A stretch of 64,000 nt of DNA from Pseudoips prasinana (GCA_951640165.1 OX621245.1:18964330-19028329), one strand, 5' to 3'. Positions 1 to 12,200 are shown, counted from the stretch's first letter. Made by a program: numbers and translations. The notes: generated by a model from the sequence alone, not told the origin.

Positions 1-2010
1 TTATATAGGTTCTTAGAAACGTCATAATACAGAAATGTATTTTAAACGGTGTTTCCGACTAATGCACTTTACTGTTCGGCGCGCAATAAAAGCCTTTCTT
101 TTATTGCGCGTTTACAAACATATGCAGTGTTCCGGCACAAGCGTCTGAAAATTAAGTTTTCCCAGCAGCGAACCACGTAGGCACCAACATAAACCACGCG
201 TATGTTTCGTTCAAAGTTTAATATGGAAATATTAAGTGAAAAATTTAATTTACCAGCCAGCGCTTGGTAGAATCTCGTTTTACTCTATTTTGTAAAAAAC
301 ATCCATTTCAGTGAATAAAATAAAATTGATGTAGGTATTAAAGATTGACTTAAGTACATTATTTGTTGGAACTTTTTGAACCGATATTGTGTTAAACAGT
401 CACTTTTTATTGATTTCGGGACCCTAGACGGACCAATTTACTATACGGTCCGTTTGTTTGTATGTATGTCTGTCATGGATTTGTATCTTTTAACCGTAAC
501 GGGTTGTATAATATGCATTATTTAGTCAATAACAAGGCCAATACCAAGCTGTATTGCTTATTGCTTACAGCAGTAAGCTGAATTTGTTTTAAAAGAGAAA
601 AATAATTATAGTAATTACATCATTCCTGTGTCTAATTACATAAGTTAATAAAACTAAAATTTATTTAGAAACGCATATAATACATCATAATTATATTTTC
701 TTTGATATAAATTTATGTATTCAACATTGATGTTTTCTTAAACCTTGATCCCACAATTATTAGTCCAAAAACTATACTTCTATTTGCTTGAATCCACATA
801 AAATTAATTTAGTTCTACTTTATTTTCACGTGGACATTTAAGTCAGTCTCGTCCTATACGTAGAGTAAATATTTTATAGTATAGTAATTTATATCGCAAG
901 GAACTATTCTTGTCGCCATCCTTTTTATTGAAACTTGTTTTCTAAAAATGTGGTGATCTATGTTTACTAAGCTTTGTTAACGTCACCATCGATACCTATC
1001 GTTCAATACTAAATATCAATAACGCTTTTGCAACGGAAATACATGAAACGTAAATGATATAACAGCTTTACCATTTTCACGGCACCCTTTAAACCGATGT
1101 AAGTACCTATGTTTCAAATCTGATAACCTTTCATTTGATACTAAAACGTACCATATTTCATAGCAAAAGGTAGGTATATTCAATCTGTTCTATTTTATTC
1201 TGTGTTTTCCAAACATGTTGGAAATATTATTTTCTATCAATTGTAATATGTATGCTGTAATAATACCTACATAATACAAAAATCTCATTAGAATCGATTT
1301 AGTAGTTTAAAAGCCAAAATACAAATGCAATAAGAAACACATACCGTTTTACTCTAAACTGTAACTTTTACCTTTTCATTCTGTCGCGGGTATATAATGA
1401 ATAAGTAATACAATTTGTAAACACATTTTTGTAAATAGATTCAACAAATCCTTTGTTTCACATATTCTTACTCTTCCCTTTGTCTTCCGTTCAGAAAGTA
1501 CTCTCCATTGTGATAGGCTTTGATGGAGGTATTTACCATCCAATTTCATTCAACTCTCTCTGCTGGCTTCTCTTGTGTTAGTTGTGATCTTGAACACCGT
1601 CAGCTTTTTGGTTTTGTGCTTGGCTTAAAAAATTATTTCACATTCATTTTACCCACTAGCTTACCTATGTTTTTAAAATTATTTGGGTGCCTACCGACTT
1701 TATGGCAGGAGTAATTGAGGACAGTTTAGTATTATATTATATCTCATGTCCCATAGAAAACCTCACATACGTATCGGAACTTTGAATTCACGATTCTTTT
1801 CTATAATCTGCACTATCATCAACATATTTTCTGGTACATTTTTATGAAATCGTATCATCAGAGACTTTTTTTTTTCTTTGAGTGATATTCACAGCTGATT
1901 TCACAGTTGTCACAACTACTGCACCTTACTTAGCTTTTCTAACCTCCTACTTAAGTATCTCCGACTCTAGGGATTTGTTTCTATCATAATATAAGTAATC
2001 GTTGGTCATT
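1..2010. other. AT-rich non-coding DNA
   Basis: I see no coding sequence, RNA gene or recognisable mobile element here. The longest open frames are under 70 codons and have no family resemblance. The sequence is very AT-rich with scattered short inverted repeats. Confidence 0.6.
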
Positions 2011-2600
2011 TTTAGGGTTCCGTAGCCAAATGGCCAAAAAACGGAACCCTTATAGATTCGTCATGTCTGTCTGTCCGTCCGAATGTCACAGCCACTTTTT
2101 TCCGAAACTATAAGAGCTGTACTGTTGAAACTTGGTAAGTAGATGTATTCTGTGAACCGCATTAAGATTTTCACACTAAAATAGAAAAAGAACAATAATT
2201 TTGGAGGTTCCCGATACATAGAACTGAAACTCACTTTTTTTTTTCATCGTACCCATACATGTGGGGTATCTATGGATAGGTCTTCAAAAATGATATTGAG
2301 GTTTCTAATATTATTTTTTTCTAAACTGAATAGTTTGCGCGAGAGAAACTTCCAAAGTGGTAAAATGAGTGCCCCCCTACCCCTCCCCCCTGTAACTTCT
2401 AAAATAAGATAATGATAAAACAAAAAAAAACATATGATGTACATTACCATGTAAACTAACAACAAAAATTGGTTTGAACGAGATTTTTCTTTATAATACG
2501 TAATAAATCGTGAACCGCAACCTTTCCTTTAATCAACTGAAATACTTGCTGCTACGGAACCCTTCATGGGTGAGTCCGCCTCGCACTTGGCCGGTTTTTA
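2011..2600 (+). repeat. Lepidopteran dispersed repeat, AGGGTTCCGTAGCC type
   Basis: The segment opens with AGGGTTCCGTAGCC, followed by a run of TGTCTGTCTGTCCGTCCG, and closes near 2551-2563 with the inverted motif GCTACGGAACCCT and then CTTGGCCGG. The inverted end motifs suggest a non-autonomous element. The layout is one I recognise as very common in moth and butterfly DNA. I do not know its class. A truncated inverted relative lies at 34283-34585. It has no coding capacity. Confidence 0.7.
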
Positions 2601-5600
2601 TTACCTTTGTTTTAGTTATATATTCGCCATCTTTCTATAATCAATACTATCATCTTAAGACAAAAATGCCTTATCTTATGTAGAGAAAGTAGCCAGCGTA
2701 TGCCCATAATCTGATGATCTTCAACATCTTAGCAAATTTTGTTAATGACTGGTTTTCAAAAAGAGTTGATATAGCGATTATTATCTTCGAACTTTCAGTG
2801 CCTTTTGACAAGTGTTCAAATGATTTGAATAAACTCTTACAATGATAAGGTACTAGATAAAAAGGGTTATTGTTTACAAATAAACAATGATTTTCGTAAC
2901 ATATCAGCGACAAAGAAATGCGGAAGAATTTGCATTATTTTACACACCAACAATTATGCAAATTAATAGAAATGGATCTGCTAGCATTTCGCCTAAACAC
3001 CTAACTAGACTTGGCGCCTGTACTTTCAAACGACATGAAAGGACAAGTACAAATTTCCCTGTATCACGGATTAAGCTGAAATGTGCTTATAATCCTTTTA
3101 GTCAATCAGTTGATGTTATTTTGCCATTAGCGTGCACTAGGCGTCTTAATCGATTTAATCTAAAATATATTACCCGGGAATTAGCAGGCTATATCTAAGC
3201 TATTCCTAATTTCTCTTTGTTTAATGTACTAACGCAAAACTATATATAACGATTATTATATAACAAAAGGGATATTTTAATAGTATGATATCAGTGTACA
3301 GCTGCGTATGTCAACACAACATCAACGGTATTATTTATTTTCAAAGTGAACATTATATTTCATTTGCATTATAAAATATTTCGATTCATTAAACTCTTAT
3401 TTAAAGTTCATAGTACAATGAATCATTTGGAAATACACGTTGCAAATAGGCATTCTACCTATTATCGATTTCAAGCAGTCGGCAACAGTCGTCATTTTAA
3501 GTTTCCAATCGGTGCGTGACTACGTATACTGGAACACGGAATCGGGTGCTAATAGGCCGGTTGTCTCCGACCCACGCCGCATCGGAGATTTACTGGTTTA
3601 CTGCTATTTTACCTACCAATTTGCATACTTGTAAATAACGTAGTGTCGGCCCTACGCTTATTTAGACGTTATAAACTGATTACTCACTCGATAACGCCAC
3701 GCCACATGTAAATGTACTGATTATACGTCTATAACTACGAATATAAACAGCTATTATTAACACCCCTGTTCTGTAATTACTGGGCCGAGTTTTTATTTTC
3801 TCCCCCATTGGACCTTTCGAGGCTTGTTTGTTCGATGACGTTTACGCATTTTTACAGATTTATGGTCATTACTGGGGAAGAAGGCCTTACATAAAGCGTT
3901 TAATTTTTTCAACGTCCCATGGAAGGGGAATAATTATTTATAGCTAGTTACCCAGTTATTTTAGAATGATCTAAAATGTTTGTTTACACTTTTTAGGTAC
4001 TTTGTTAATACAGACACTATGTTTAAATATTAGAGTTAAAACTGACGTGAGGAGCTATCATAGTGGGAACACAACATAAAATTAACTACGTGAGTTACGT
4101 TAAGTTTTTTCACGATATTTGAATAGTTTTAGTTTACATTGTCCTCTTGTAGTCTGTTGAGTAGCATTTAAGAGTATTTAAGGCAAAGGTTATAGAATTT
4201 GATGGTGGTCCAAGCTCGTTTACGGTATGAAAATCTGGAAAGGAGCATTAATATACTTACGGTATGCTATGCCTCTAAAAAAGATCTTCCTAGCTTTTTT
4301 AGGTAGGAAAAAGGTGGACAGGTCAGAGTTAATCTCACCGCAATTAAGAACCAAAGACGGTTGCGCTAGCTGGGTCACTGACGAATCCCAGGCCAGGCCA
4401 TAGATTTATTTGGATAACTAGAGTTTTGTTTCAACAACGGCGCAAAGACGAATCTACTGTGCTTCCAAATGCATCAATGAAAATGGAATATGGCTAGCCT
4501 TGGTAAAGATAAAGATGCTTGGCAAATCTGGTGACGAAAAGCCGGAAAACACACAACGGTAGGAGTTCTGGTTCAAGCGGTGATGTGCAGATGCTTCTTC
4601 CTTGTTTCTTATATTGATCAGGATAGAAGAAATCACAGTTAAAATCACCTGCTAAAGACATCGGGGGTCATAGAGATCAGACGTGGGAGAGATAGGAAAT
4701 CACACAGTTAAAGAATTATCGTTGTGTGCCAATTTTTGGGTATGTGATCACCAAAACACTTTATTATGTGTGCGGGTAGTTAAAAAAAGTTATTAATTAT
4801 AAAAATAGTAAATACTTTTTTGACAATGACCCAATTTTAGTTAGTAATAAACAAAAACTTAAGCATATGTTACTAATTTACAAAAATATAAAAACTAAAA
4901 TATCTATTTGTATGTTAAAATAAAATAATTAATTGACTTTTTCTATCACCCCTTTACCACTCCATGCCAAGTTGCACAGTAGCGGTTTAAATAATTGCAG
5001 TCCAGCCTGTCTCCAATCATGGCCAGGAGTTAGTCGGCACCCTGTGGACCAACCAAGAACGAACAACTTTTGCGCATAAAATCAAAAACACAATCTACTC
5101 ACAACTTCAGCTAAGAACCCTGACGGGCTACAGAAGAGGGGTAGCCCCAACACACCCTGAACACATTGGTGTTTTTGATACGGCAGGCATTAGTAGAAGC
5201 TTTTGAGTATATCTTGCACACAGCTGCATGTATAGAATTTAGACGGGAAGGGTTTTTATTATTAGACGGGAAGTTTTATTCAGAATTATTTGTTATAGTT
5301 GGACTGTGTAATACTTTATTTATTTAACTAATTACCTTTAAAAAATAGTGAGATTTGGCTGAGGAGTTTTTTATTTTTTTATTCGATGGGGCCACTAAAA
5401 CCACCGCCTGATACACCTAGACGTCCACGAACATGCAGCGGTGGACGTCGTTCAGTTGATATGATGTTACACCTAGGGTTCAAAATAATACTGATCTCTA
5501 TTTAAGTCAACCAATGTTTTGTCAATAACCCATATCAAAATGTTTTGTCACATACGAATAAACAGTAAGTAACTATTTATTTTTAAGTGTCAAAATTAGA

Positions 5601-5654
5601 AATACCTACATTAAATACGACATGACTCAGTTAATTGATTTGATGAGTTATATA
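2601..5654. other. Non-coding DNA, no supported gene
   Basis: The longest open frame (2887-3198, 103 codons) has no recognisable domain and biased composition, so I do not call it. The part near 4930-5200 is less AT-rich and could be an old LINE fragment, but I cannot identify it. Confidence 0.5.
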
Positions 5655-6040
5655 TACTCACTAAACTCGTTGGTCTAGCGGTAGCGTGTTCACCCGCAGA
5701 GAACGAGGTCCTGGGTTCAAATCCCGGGTCGGGCAAATAGTGATTTTGGGACTTTTCTGTGAAAAGAAAAATTTCTCAGCATCAGCCCGAAGTCTGGGAG
5801 TTGGCGGTATTATACCCCCGTGCCTCGGAGAGCACGTAAAGCCGTCGGTCCTGTACCTGACCTCTTTCCGGTCGTGGCGCTAGACGTCGCATTGGATCAT
5901 AAGAGTGATGGAATAGAAAGTGCTCCTGTGTTTGCGCACGCACTTGAGCACTATAATATGTCCGCCGCAGATGGCTAGACTCTGTTGAGACTGGCCGCCG
6001 TGGCCGAAATTCGGCTAGGAGGACATTACTCACTAAACTC
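5655..6040 (+). mobile_element. tRNA-derived SINE with perfect 14-bp target duplication
   Basis: The body is 5669-6026 (358 bp). The left end has RNA polymerase III promoter boxes: box A TGGTCTAGCGGTAG and box B GGGTTCAAATCCCG. It is flanked by identical copies of TACTCACTAAACTC at 5655-5668 and 6027-6040, which is the target-site duplication of LINE-driven retrotransposition. The perfect duplication and intact promoter boxes suggest a fairly recent insertion. Related copies are at 13328-13560, 30995-31325 and 58350-58650. Open frames inside it are meaningless. Confidence 0.92.
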
Positions 6041-6070
6041 ATTTAAGAATCAATTAAACCCTATATCTTT

Positions 6071-6177
6071 CATTCAGTACATCTATATAGTTCAATTAGT
6101 AATTACAACAGGGTTTGCATTCAGTACATCTATATAGTTTAATTGTAATTAGAACATGGTTTTCATTCAGTACAACT
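6071..6177 (+). repeat. Short tandem repeat, ~47-bp unit
   Basis: A unit starting CATTCAGTACATCTATATAG begins at 6071, again at 6118 and, truncated, at 6164. There are a little over two copies with a few substitutions. It is a small minisatellite just downstream of the SINE. Confidence 0.8.
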
Positions 6178-7436
6178 AATACTGTATAATATCAAATAAA
6201 AAAAAAATCGACTTGTTTGTAAAATTATTAACTCGAAACTTTCTATAATTAAATTTTTCTATAACTTTCACATTTTTGTTCATGTTTGTTCATGCTCCCA
6301 TCCATCCGTAAACATTTTAAATGAGAAATACGGAGGGCGGAAAATAATTAGTTAAACATTTTTTTTATAATTATGAGTATAATATTAAAATATATCATAT
6401 TTCTAAATGTATTTCTTTAATATCTTACTAATTGATTGTGATCACAATGTTAATTATTGCGAATTATCGTATTCCTTACTTGACGTAGTTATTCCTGCTG
6501 CATTCAAAATCTAAAGTTACTTATTTAGAAGCCAATCCAATGAAAATATCAAAGTAAAAACCTTACAATAATTTTATCAAATGACCGTATTTTCGTTACG
6601 TCGTGTTTTCATTACGGGAGCACTTTATTTTTTTATTTGTGTGCACGGCAGTTGTTTACTTTTCCTCTCGACCTATAAACTGCGAGAATCGAGTGAATGT
6701 GCAATTTTCCATGATTGAGGATTTAAATTTGCTATGGCAAGCTGATTAATTGGTTTTACAGTGATTGTTTGGAAAGAACGACGTATCAATGCGATGTTTT
6801 ATTCAAGTAATTGACGAGTAGATAGATTTTTCTGTAATAGGCTAAATAGTGGGTTGTGGCACTTGTGGCAAAAAACTAAATGAAACAAATTAGCCTTAAA
6901 GCCCTGGATGACTGTGGGTATGCTTCGGTGCATGCGCAACCGAGATGCCATGCACAAAAAGCTAAAGATGTCTCCCAACAAATTAGTATTAATAAGAGTT
7001 ATAAAATAGGTACCATGCAAGTTGGCCATACTCATTTATTTACTATACAAGTATGCCTTGCATGGAATTCAAGTGTCTTCTTTAATAGACATCACTTGAC
7101 AAAACAGTAGTATTGAAAGGTTTTTAATTTTTTTTAACGCAGATAGCGTTATTTTTTTTTAAGAGTTCCAGATCTCATCCGAAAATCTAATAAGTTTGAT
7201 AATTTTTAGTTAGTTAGTAAACAAGCTTACAGACCACTTAAGGTGATCCTGATGATTATGCTTTGTCGCAATTTGGAGCTGTAGCAGGGTCGCATATTGG
7301 CTTTTTAACAACTTTATCACTCCTTACTTTTTACGTATGTGAGTATTATTCTATGTATTATCTTACTATTTACATTTCATAATTCCTTGTGAAGTTTGTT
7401 TAATTCTTCTTCTTAGGATCTTAGGATATATTGAAT
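6178..7436. other. Non-coding DNA
   Basis: Nothing recognisable. Open frames of 76-78 codons at 6799-7110 overlap on opposite strands and lack family features. Confidence 0.5.
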
Positions 7437-7500
7437 TTTTAGCACTTAATTTAACAGAGTTTATATCAATATATAAAGTCTGTTAAATTAAGTGCTAAAA
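7437..7500. repeat. Inverted repeat, 22-bp arms
   Basis: Arms at 7437-7458 (TTTTAGCACTTAATTTAACA...) and 7479-7500 are reverse complements around a 20-bp spacer. It could be a tiny hairpin transposon relic or a foldback. It is in AT-rich DNA with no nearby gene, so a regulatory role is not suggested. Confidence 0.7.
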
Positions 7501-7839
7501 TCTTTTTACCATTATAACAAAATTAAAATATGGGTAGAATCCGAGCTTAAGAGTGTCCGAAGCCGCCAAACATGAATAAATAATTAAATGAGAGTGCACG
7601 AAACGAAAGCTTCAAATAGTTCTGGGGAGTGGTTAAGCATGTCCACATAACGTACACTACAGTTAGTACCAGTACAATAAAAAAAAATTAAAAATCATGT
7701 TAGAAGATCCCAATATAATTATTTTCAGCTTACCTTCAAACGTCAATTACATAAGATTTGATGGTTTTCAGCGCCCAGTTTAGTTCTACATTGGATAGCT
7801 ATTTAGATTATTTCAGTTTTGATATATATATATTTTTTA

Positions 7840-8037
7840 TAAAAGACAACGCCCGCATTAGGGAAATTAATCCCCGTGTGTGTCGGAGTACTTTACAAAC
7901 ATATAATAGACGGGTACAAATCACATCCAGACTCAGAACAACTATTTATGGGTCAGACAAATAGAAGTCCGGCGTGGGGCTCGAACCCGCGACATAGAGT
8001 GGCGAGGCGACTGTGTTAGCTGCTGCGCCACACGTGC
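7840..8037 (-). mobile_element. tRNA-derived SINE copy
   Basis: On the minus strand the head at about 8037-7968 reads TGGCGCAGCAGC (box A-like) and GGGTTCGAGCCCC (box B), like a tRNA half. The tail continues with a body containing a CTGAGTCTGGATG-type segment also found in the SINE at 32345-32575. It lacks clean tRNA cloverleaf ends, so it is a SINE head and not a tRNA gene. Confidence 0.6.
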
Positions 8038-8154
8038 AGTCAATGTATAATATTATTATATTAAATATATAATAATATTAAATATAACTATAGGTCGAGA
8101 AAATATATACCACTGATATCTATACATATAATAAAATCGTAGGAAAGTCAAAAC

Positions 8155-8618
8155 TGTACATTGAATATTTTTAATAAATTAAATAAATTTTAAAAGGATA
8201 CTGGGGCCGTGATCTTCAATAGATATCGATGCCAAAAATATAGTTTTTAAAAGTTTTGTCTGTTTGTCTGTATGTATGTCCGGGCTAAACACAAAAAGTA
8301 CTGCATGGATTTACTTCAAATTTTGCGTGAATATTATTAAGAGATCTGGTCAAAATATAGGCTACATATCACGCTATCACCTACGGGGGAGGAGCTGTGA
8401 TAATTTATAAAATTTAACGCAGTTAAAACCGCGGGGCACAGCTAGTTATAAATACAAAAGTTTGTGAGGATGGTTCTATGTATTTTTGTTACCCTTTCAC
8501 ACAAAAACAACTGAACGGATTTTGATAAAACTTTATAGTAATATAGCTTATACTTCCGAAAAACATAGCCTAAATTTTTTCAACATTAAGGGGGGGATAT
8601 CCGCGGGGCACAGCTAGT
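8155..8618 (-). repeat. Two adjacent copies of the ACTAGCTGTGCCCCGCGG repeat
   Basis: On the minus strand one copy starts at 8618 and another at 8446. Both begin with the ACTAGCTGTGCCCCGCGG motif or a near match, and both contain text about extrapolated target sites typical of this lepidopteran repeat. A plus-strand relative starts at 59288. Class unknown to me; non-coding. Two copies head to tail suggest repeated insertion at the same place or tandem growth. Confidence 0.65.
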
Positions 8619-8694
8619 ATATAATATCTTGAATAATTTGCATCGATTTGGACAGCGATTTCAATGAATGGATAATAATAATAATAATATCTGG

Positions 8695-8928
8695 GGACAA
8701 TGTCACACATATCATCCTAGCCCCAAACTAAGCAAAGCTTGTACTATGGGTACCAGGCGACGATGTACATACTTATATAGATAGATAAATATATAAATAC
8801 ATAGAAAACATCCATGACTCAGAAACAAATATTCGTGCTCATCACACAAATATTTGCACTTACCGGGATTCGAACCCAGGACCACCAGCTTTGTAGGCAG
8901 GAGCACTACCAACTAGGCTACGGTGACC
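8695..8928 (-). mobile_element. tRNA-derived SINE
   Basis: On the minus strand the head near 8926 carries TAGCCTAGTTGGTAGTG (box A) and GGTTCGAATCCCG (box B). The body includes a stretch of GATAGATAAATATATAAATA and a 3' end with CAAGCTTTGCTTAGTTTGGG. The same body is recognisable on the plus strand at 32345-32575. No clear target duplication was found. Confidence 0.75.
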
Positions 8929-9266
8929 GTCAAATTGATTCGTATCATTTTATTATCTGAGACAAGAACTTACATTCAATTTTTCTCTAATAGCATGAAT
9001 CATTGGCTGAACTTTCTTCAGCCAATTACGTATAAACATTTTAAATGAAATAAATATGAAAACCATCTAAATATTTCATAAATGTTATATTTAGACTCCT
9101 GGTATAAGCAGTTTTTTTTAATTTTTTTTATATCAGTGGGCGACAAACGACCTCTGAGTAAATCTGTACAAGGAGGATAAGAACCGACTTAATTATTCCT
9201 TGAAATTGCACTTACTTCAGATTATGCTAGAAAGTAAACAAAAATTACGTTATACATCCTTCAATC

Positions 9267-9375
9267 AAAATTCAAAATAAAACTTTCTGGAAGTTGTCTT
9301 TCATTTTTATAGTCACATTCGACATATGACAAGAACAATGAAAGACAACTTTCAGAAAGTGATATTTTGAATTTT
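9267..9375. repeat. Inverted-repeat (MITE-like) element
   Basis: Left arm 9267-9307 and right arm 9337-9375 are reverse complements with about three mismatches around a 29-bp loop. Arms contain AAGTTGTCTTTCATT and its complement. The terminal motif GATATTTTGAATTTT recurs near 9506-9520. Likely a small hairpin element. Confidence 0.65.
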
Positions 9376-9409
9376 CTGATAAAGAATTATTAGAAAATTC
9401 ATAATACCA

Positions 9410-9535
9410 CTTTAATTGGCCTGACCCGGGATTTAAACCCAGGTTCGCAGATAATGAGATCTTCTGCGGTCCTTGGTTTAAATCCCGAGTTGAGCGAAAA
9501 AACGTGATATTTTGAATTTTGCAGTTTATCACGCT
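9410..9535. repeat. Head-to-head SINE head fragments
   Basis: Two box B-like motifs face each other. On the plus strand GACCCGGGATTTAAACCC appears near 9424, and the opposite-strand version GGTTTAAATCCCGAG near 9474. It looks like two fragments of the SINE family seen at 5669, fused in inverted orientation. Confidence 0.5.
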
Positions 9536-9804
9536 CGACTAACGAGCAGTCAAAATTTATGATAATGTACTAAAGTGTAGTAATAACATAGTATGAAAGT
9601 GCACGTATGTGTTTTTTTTTCTATAATTATATATAAATGTGTATTCCGTTCATGATAAACCGTAGAGATACTATTATTGATCGAATTTTAACATATTTAT
9701 TACAGCCAATAAGAATAAACAATAAAGTTAATAAAATAATAGTCAATATTAAAGAATATTAAATTTGAATTTCATAGCATTATTCGCAATGCAAGCGTTA
9801 ATAT

Positions 9805-9987
9805 AATCTCAAAAATGGGAAATCATAAATCTTTCCTCCGGAAGGGTGTCAGCAAGGGAAGCCTAAATTTGATCTGCCGGCGTGTATCGTTCGTAGCTTA
9901 ACGCAGAGCGCCTACCCCGGATTGGTAGATGGTGCAGGTTCGAGCTCCGCCGGACGATTGAATTTATGATTTCCCATTTTTGAGATT
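9805..9987. mobile_element. tRNA-like module between perfect 26-bp inverted repeats
   Basis: Arms 9805-9830 and 9962-9987 are exact reverse complements (26 of 26), beginning AATCTCAAAAATGGG. The 131-bp centre contains a tRNA-like half on the plus strand: TCGTAGCTTAACGCAGAGCG (box A region) and GGTTCGAGCTCCGCC (box B). It could be a SINE caught inside a MITE, or a transposon whose core carries a pol III promoter. Confidence 0.6.
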
Positions 9988-10059
9988 AAAGAATATGTTA
10001 ATAAGTTGGTAATATTCACAATTTGTGCTAAAATATCATGAGGCGTTAATGGCCAGTTG

Positions 10060-10150
10060 AACTTACTGGTCTGTAAGTGATCGGCGAGGTGAAGCAACTA
10101 GGCACGCGGTCAGTCCATAGATGGTTGTTAAAGTGGTTTGACCACAGCCT
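10060..10150 (+). repeat. Fragment of 5S rRNA-derived SINE
   Basis: GATCGGCGAGGTGAAGCAAC and GCGGTCAGTCCATAGATGG match the 5S rRNA-like head of the better copy at 46985-47235. It is too short and diverged to be a 5S gene. Confidence 0.65.
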
Positions 10151-10990
10151 ATACGATAAAAAGAAAGAAATACTAAAATATCTGATCTATTTAAGATCTT
10201 CAGCTTAAGCCAAGTGCAACTGCATTTTGTACGAAAAGAAAACTATTAATAAATAATAATAATAATAAGAAATGGTTTATTTCATCTCCACAAATTACAT
10301 TCTTAGGTATTAGTAAATACAGTTGACAAAAGGTTTGGCAAAATTTGTAACTTGTGGGAGATCTGGAGTCTAAGCTAAGCCTAGGCCTGTATTTTAGCAC
10401 TCCAGGCCCCCCAAAATATTATTTTTATATTTTTCATAATCTCAAATCAAACTTGATCTAAGTTCATAATGTGATACTAGTAAGAAAACGATATCATCGG
10501 TATAATAATAAGCACATTTTAGAATATTACAGATAAACAAATCTCAAAACATACCAATATCGAGGCATGAAGAATCTCACACATTATTTTCCTATTCAAT
10601 TCAATTCCTTTGAAATGCGTGTAGTGAACAATACTAAAAACAAATAGGAGTACTAAAAGGAGGACGAGGTTTTTATTCACAAATACTTTGTAGAGCACTT
10701 GTAAAGAGTCAGAACATGGTTGTAGAATTTCAAGTTACTCGTATTAATAACTAAACGTTTTTTCTTTATTGTACTAAGGGGTTCGAGAGTGTCAAGCTTG
10801 GAAACTGGATATTCAGAATTCATTTTGGATTACGCAAAATATAAAATAAAATACTTTTTCATTTCATAAAATCGAAAAGGTTCGCCTTTAAGTGCACCTA
10901 AAGGTGGTGTTTTCTATAAGTTACTTTTAGCGGGCAGTAATGAGTTTTTAATAATTTTATAAGTGCACCGCAATTATCTTTACGGCGATT
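10151..10990. other. Non-coding DNA
   Basis: AT-rich; a short AAT microsatellite lies near 10248-10268. Nothing else recognised. Confidence 0.5.
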
Positions 10991-11094
10991 ATTTTTTGAA
11001 TTTGGAACATCTTAGTGTCCAGCGTCAATGAAATCGAAAGCAATTTTTTGAATTTGGAACATCTTAGTGTCCAGCGTCAATGAAATCGAAAGCA
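10991..11094 (+). repeat. Perfect or near-perfect 52-bp tandem duplication
   Basis: The unit beginning ATTTTTTGAATTTGGAACAT occurs at 10991-11042 and again at 11043-11094 with almost no differences. It is either a recent local duplication or an assembly artefact. Confidence 0.85.
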
Positions 11095-11719
11095 AATATT
11101 GTTTCAATAAAGACTGGCTGGTACGATGGCTCATAGACACGCCGTCGCGCGCATAAGGCTGAATAAAAAGAAAGAAATCAAATTGCAAACTATGCCAACC
11201 GCGTTTTTTTAAATTTTCACAGATGGTAATTCATGGTTTTGTTTTCAAAAATGATTTCTTCAAGTGATCCTCGGGATTAAAAAAAGCGCCCTAGCCGTAA
11301 AATATTATTTTGCTTCCTCCTGATACTATCTACTATTATTCGTTAAATAGTCGAGTGCATTGTAAACTTGTTGATACAGACAAATTTGAATAAATTTTTC
11401 AAAGTATATTTTTTTTTTATTTTAATTTACTAACGACTAACTTCGTTGTATACTAAAAATATTTAATACCTATTACAAACAAAACACATTTATTACACTG
11501 AATTTCAATCCCCTCTATTTGGATTCGAACAAATGATTATTTCGAGTGCCTATTGAACTTGCTAATGCTATTCCGCATTTCAAATCGCAGTCTGTGACGG
11601 TGACAAATTCGGATAAAAGTAATGGATATTAGAACTATCTTACCTGATGTTCTAGATAAACATCTAAAGCGGAACAATGCCTGGTGATTTTAAATTATTC
11701 TTAGTCATATTAAGACATG

Positions 11720-11857
11720 TGATTTTTAATCATCATCATCATCATATCAGCCGAAAGACGTCCACTGCTGGACAAAGGCCTCCCCCAAAGATCTCCACAA
11801 TTGCCAGTCTTGCGCTATCCGCATCCAGCGATTTCCAGAATAATGATGATTTTTAAT
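11720..11857 (-). mobile_element. RTE-type LINE 3' end with 11-bp target duplication
   Basis: The insert is 11731-11846. Read on the minus strand it encodes the end of an RTE-clade ORF (RWMRIAQDWQLWRSLG, then FVQQWTSFG) and finishes in a TGATGATGATGATG tail. It is flanked by identical TGATTTTTAAT at 11720-11730 and 11847-11857. Only 116 bp were copied, a strongly 5'-truncated insertion. Confidence 0.85.
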
Positions 11858-11939
11858 AAATAAAAGTTATATTTAATTTGTAATGGTTTTGATTTAGTTA
11901 TTTCGCTAACTTATATAAAGTTATTGTCAAAAAGATTAT

Positions 11940-12200
11940 TTAAAGGTTTAATTATCGAAATGTATAGTTTTAGATATACTATATCTTGTCTGAATGGTTC
12001 TGTCTAAATTACGGTAAAAATTCAATATTATTATTTTGGCGGACCTTGTGTTTATAACGACGGTCTCGTATTAATGCTACCACTACATTAAGACCCAGTG
12101 AAACAAAGTGAGCGGGTGTTCCTACTACTGGTTTCAACTGGTTGGCCCACTTGAGACGCTTTGGCGAAGCATACTCAATGGGGCATATACACGAGATTTG
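11940..12200 (+). repeat. Unclassified dispersed repeat, copy 1
   Basis: Shares TTGTCTGAATGGTTCTGTCT and GGACCTTGTGTTTATAA with 46215-46500, over about 120 bp of close similarity followed by a less similar part with ACTACTGGTTTCAACTGG or equivalent. No coding potential. Class unknown. Confidence 0.65.

Noticed and set aside
2887..3198. 103-codon open frame
   Set aside because: No recognisable domain, no homology that I know, no splice or promoter context. Likely chance.
7965..8037. tRNA gene
   Set aside because: Has box A and B-like motifs but poor acceptor-stem pairing and continues into a SINE body.
9885..9960. tRNA gene inside the 9805-9987 inverted repeat
   Set aside because: tRNA-like boxes are present but the ends do not form a proper acceptor stem, so I treat it as a SINE-type head.
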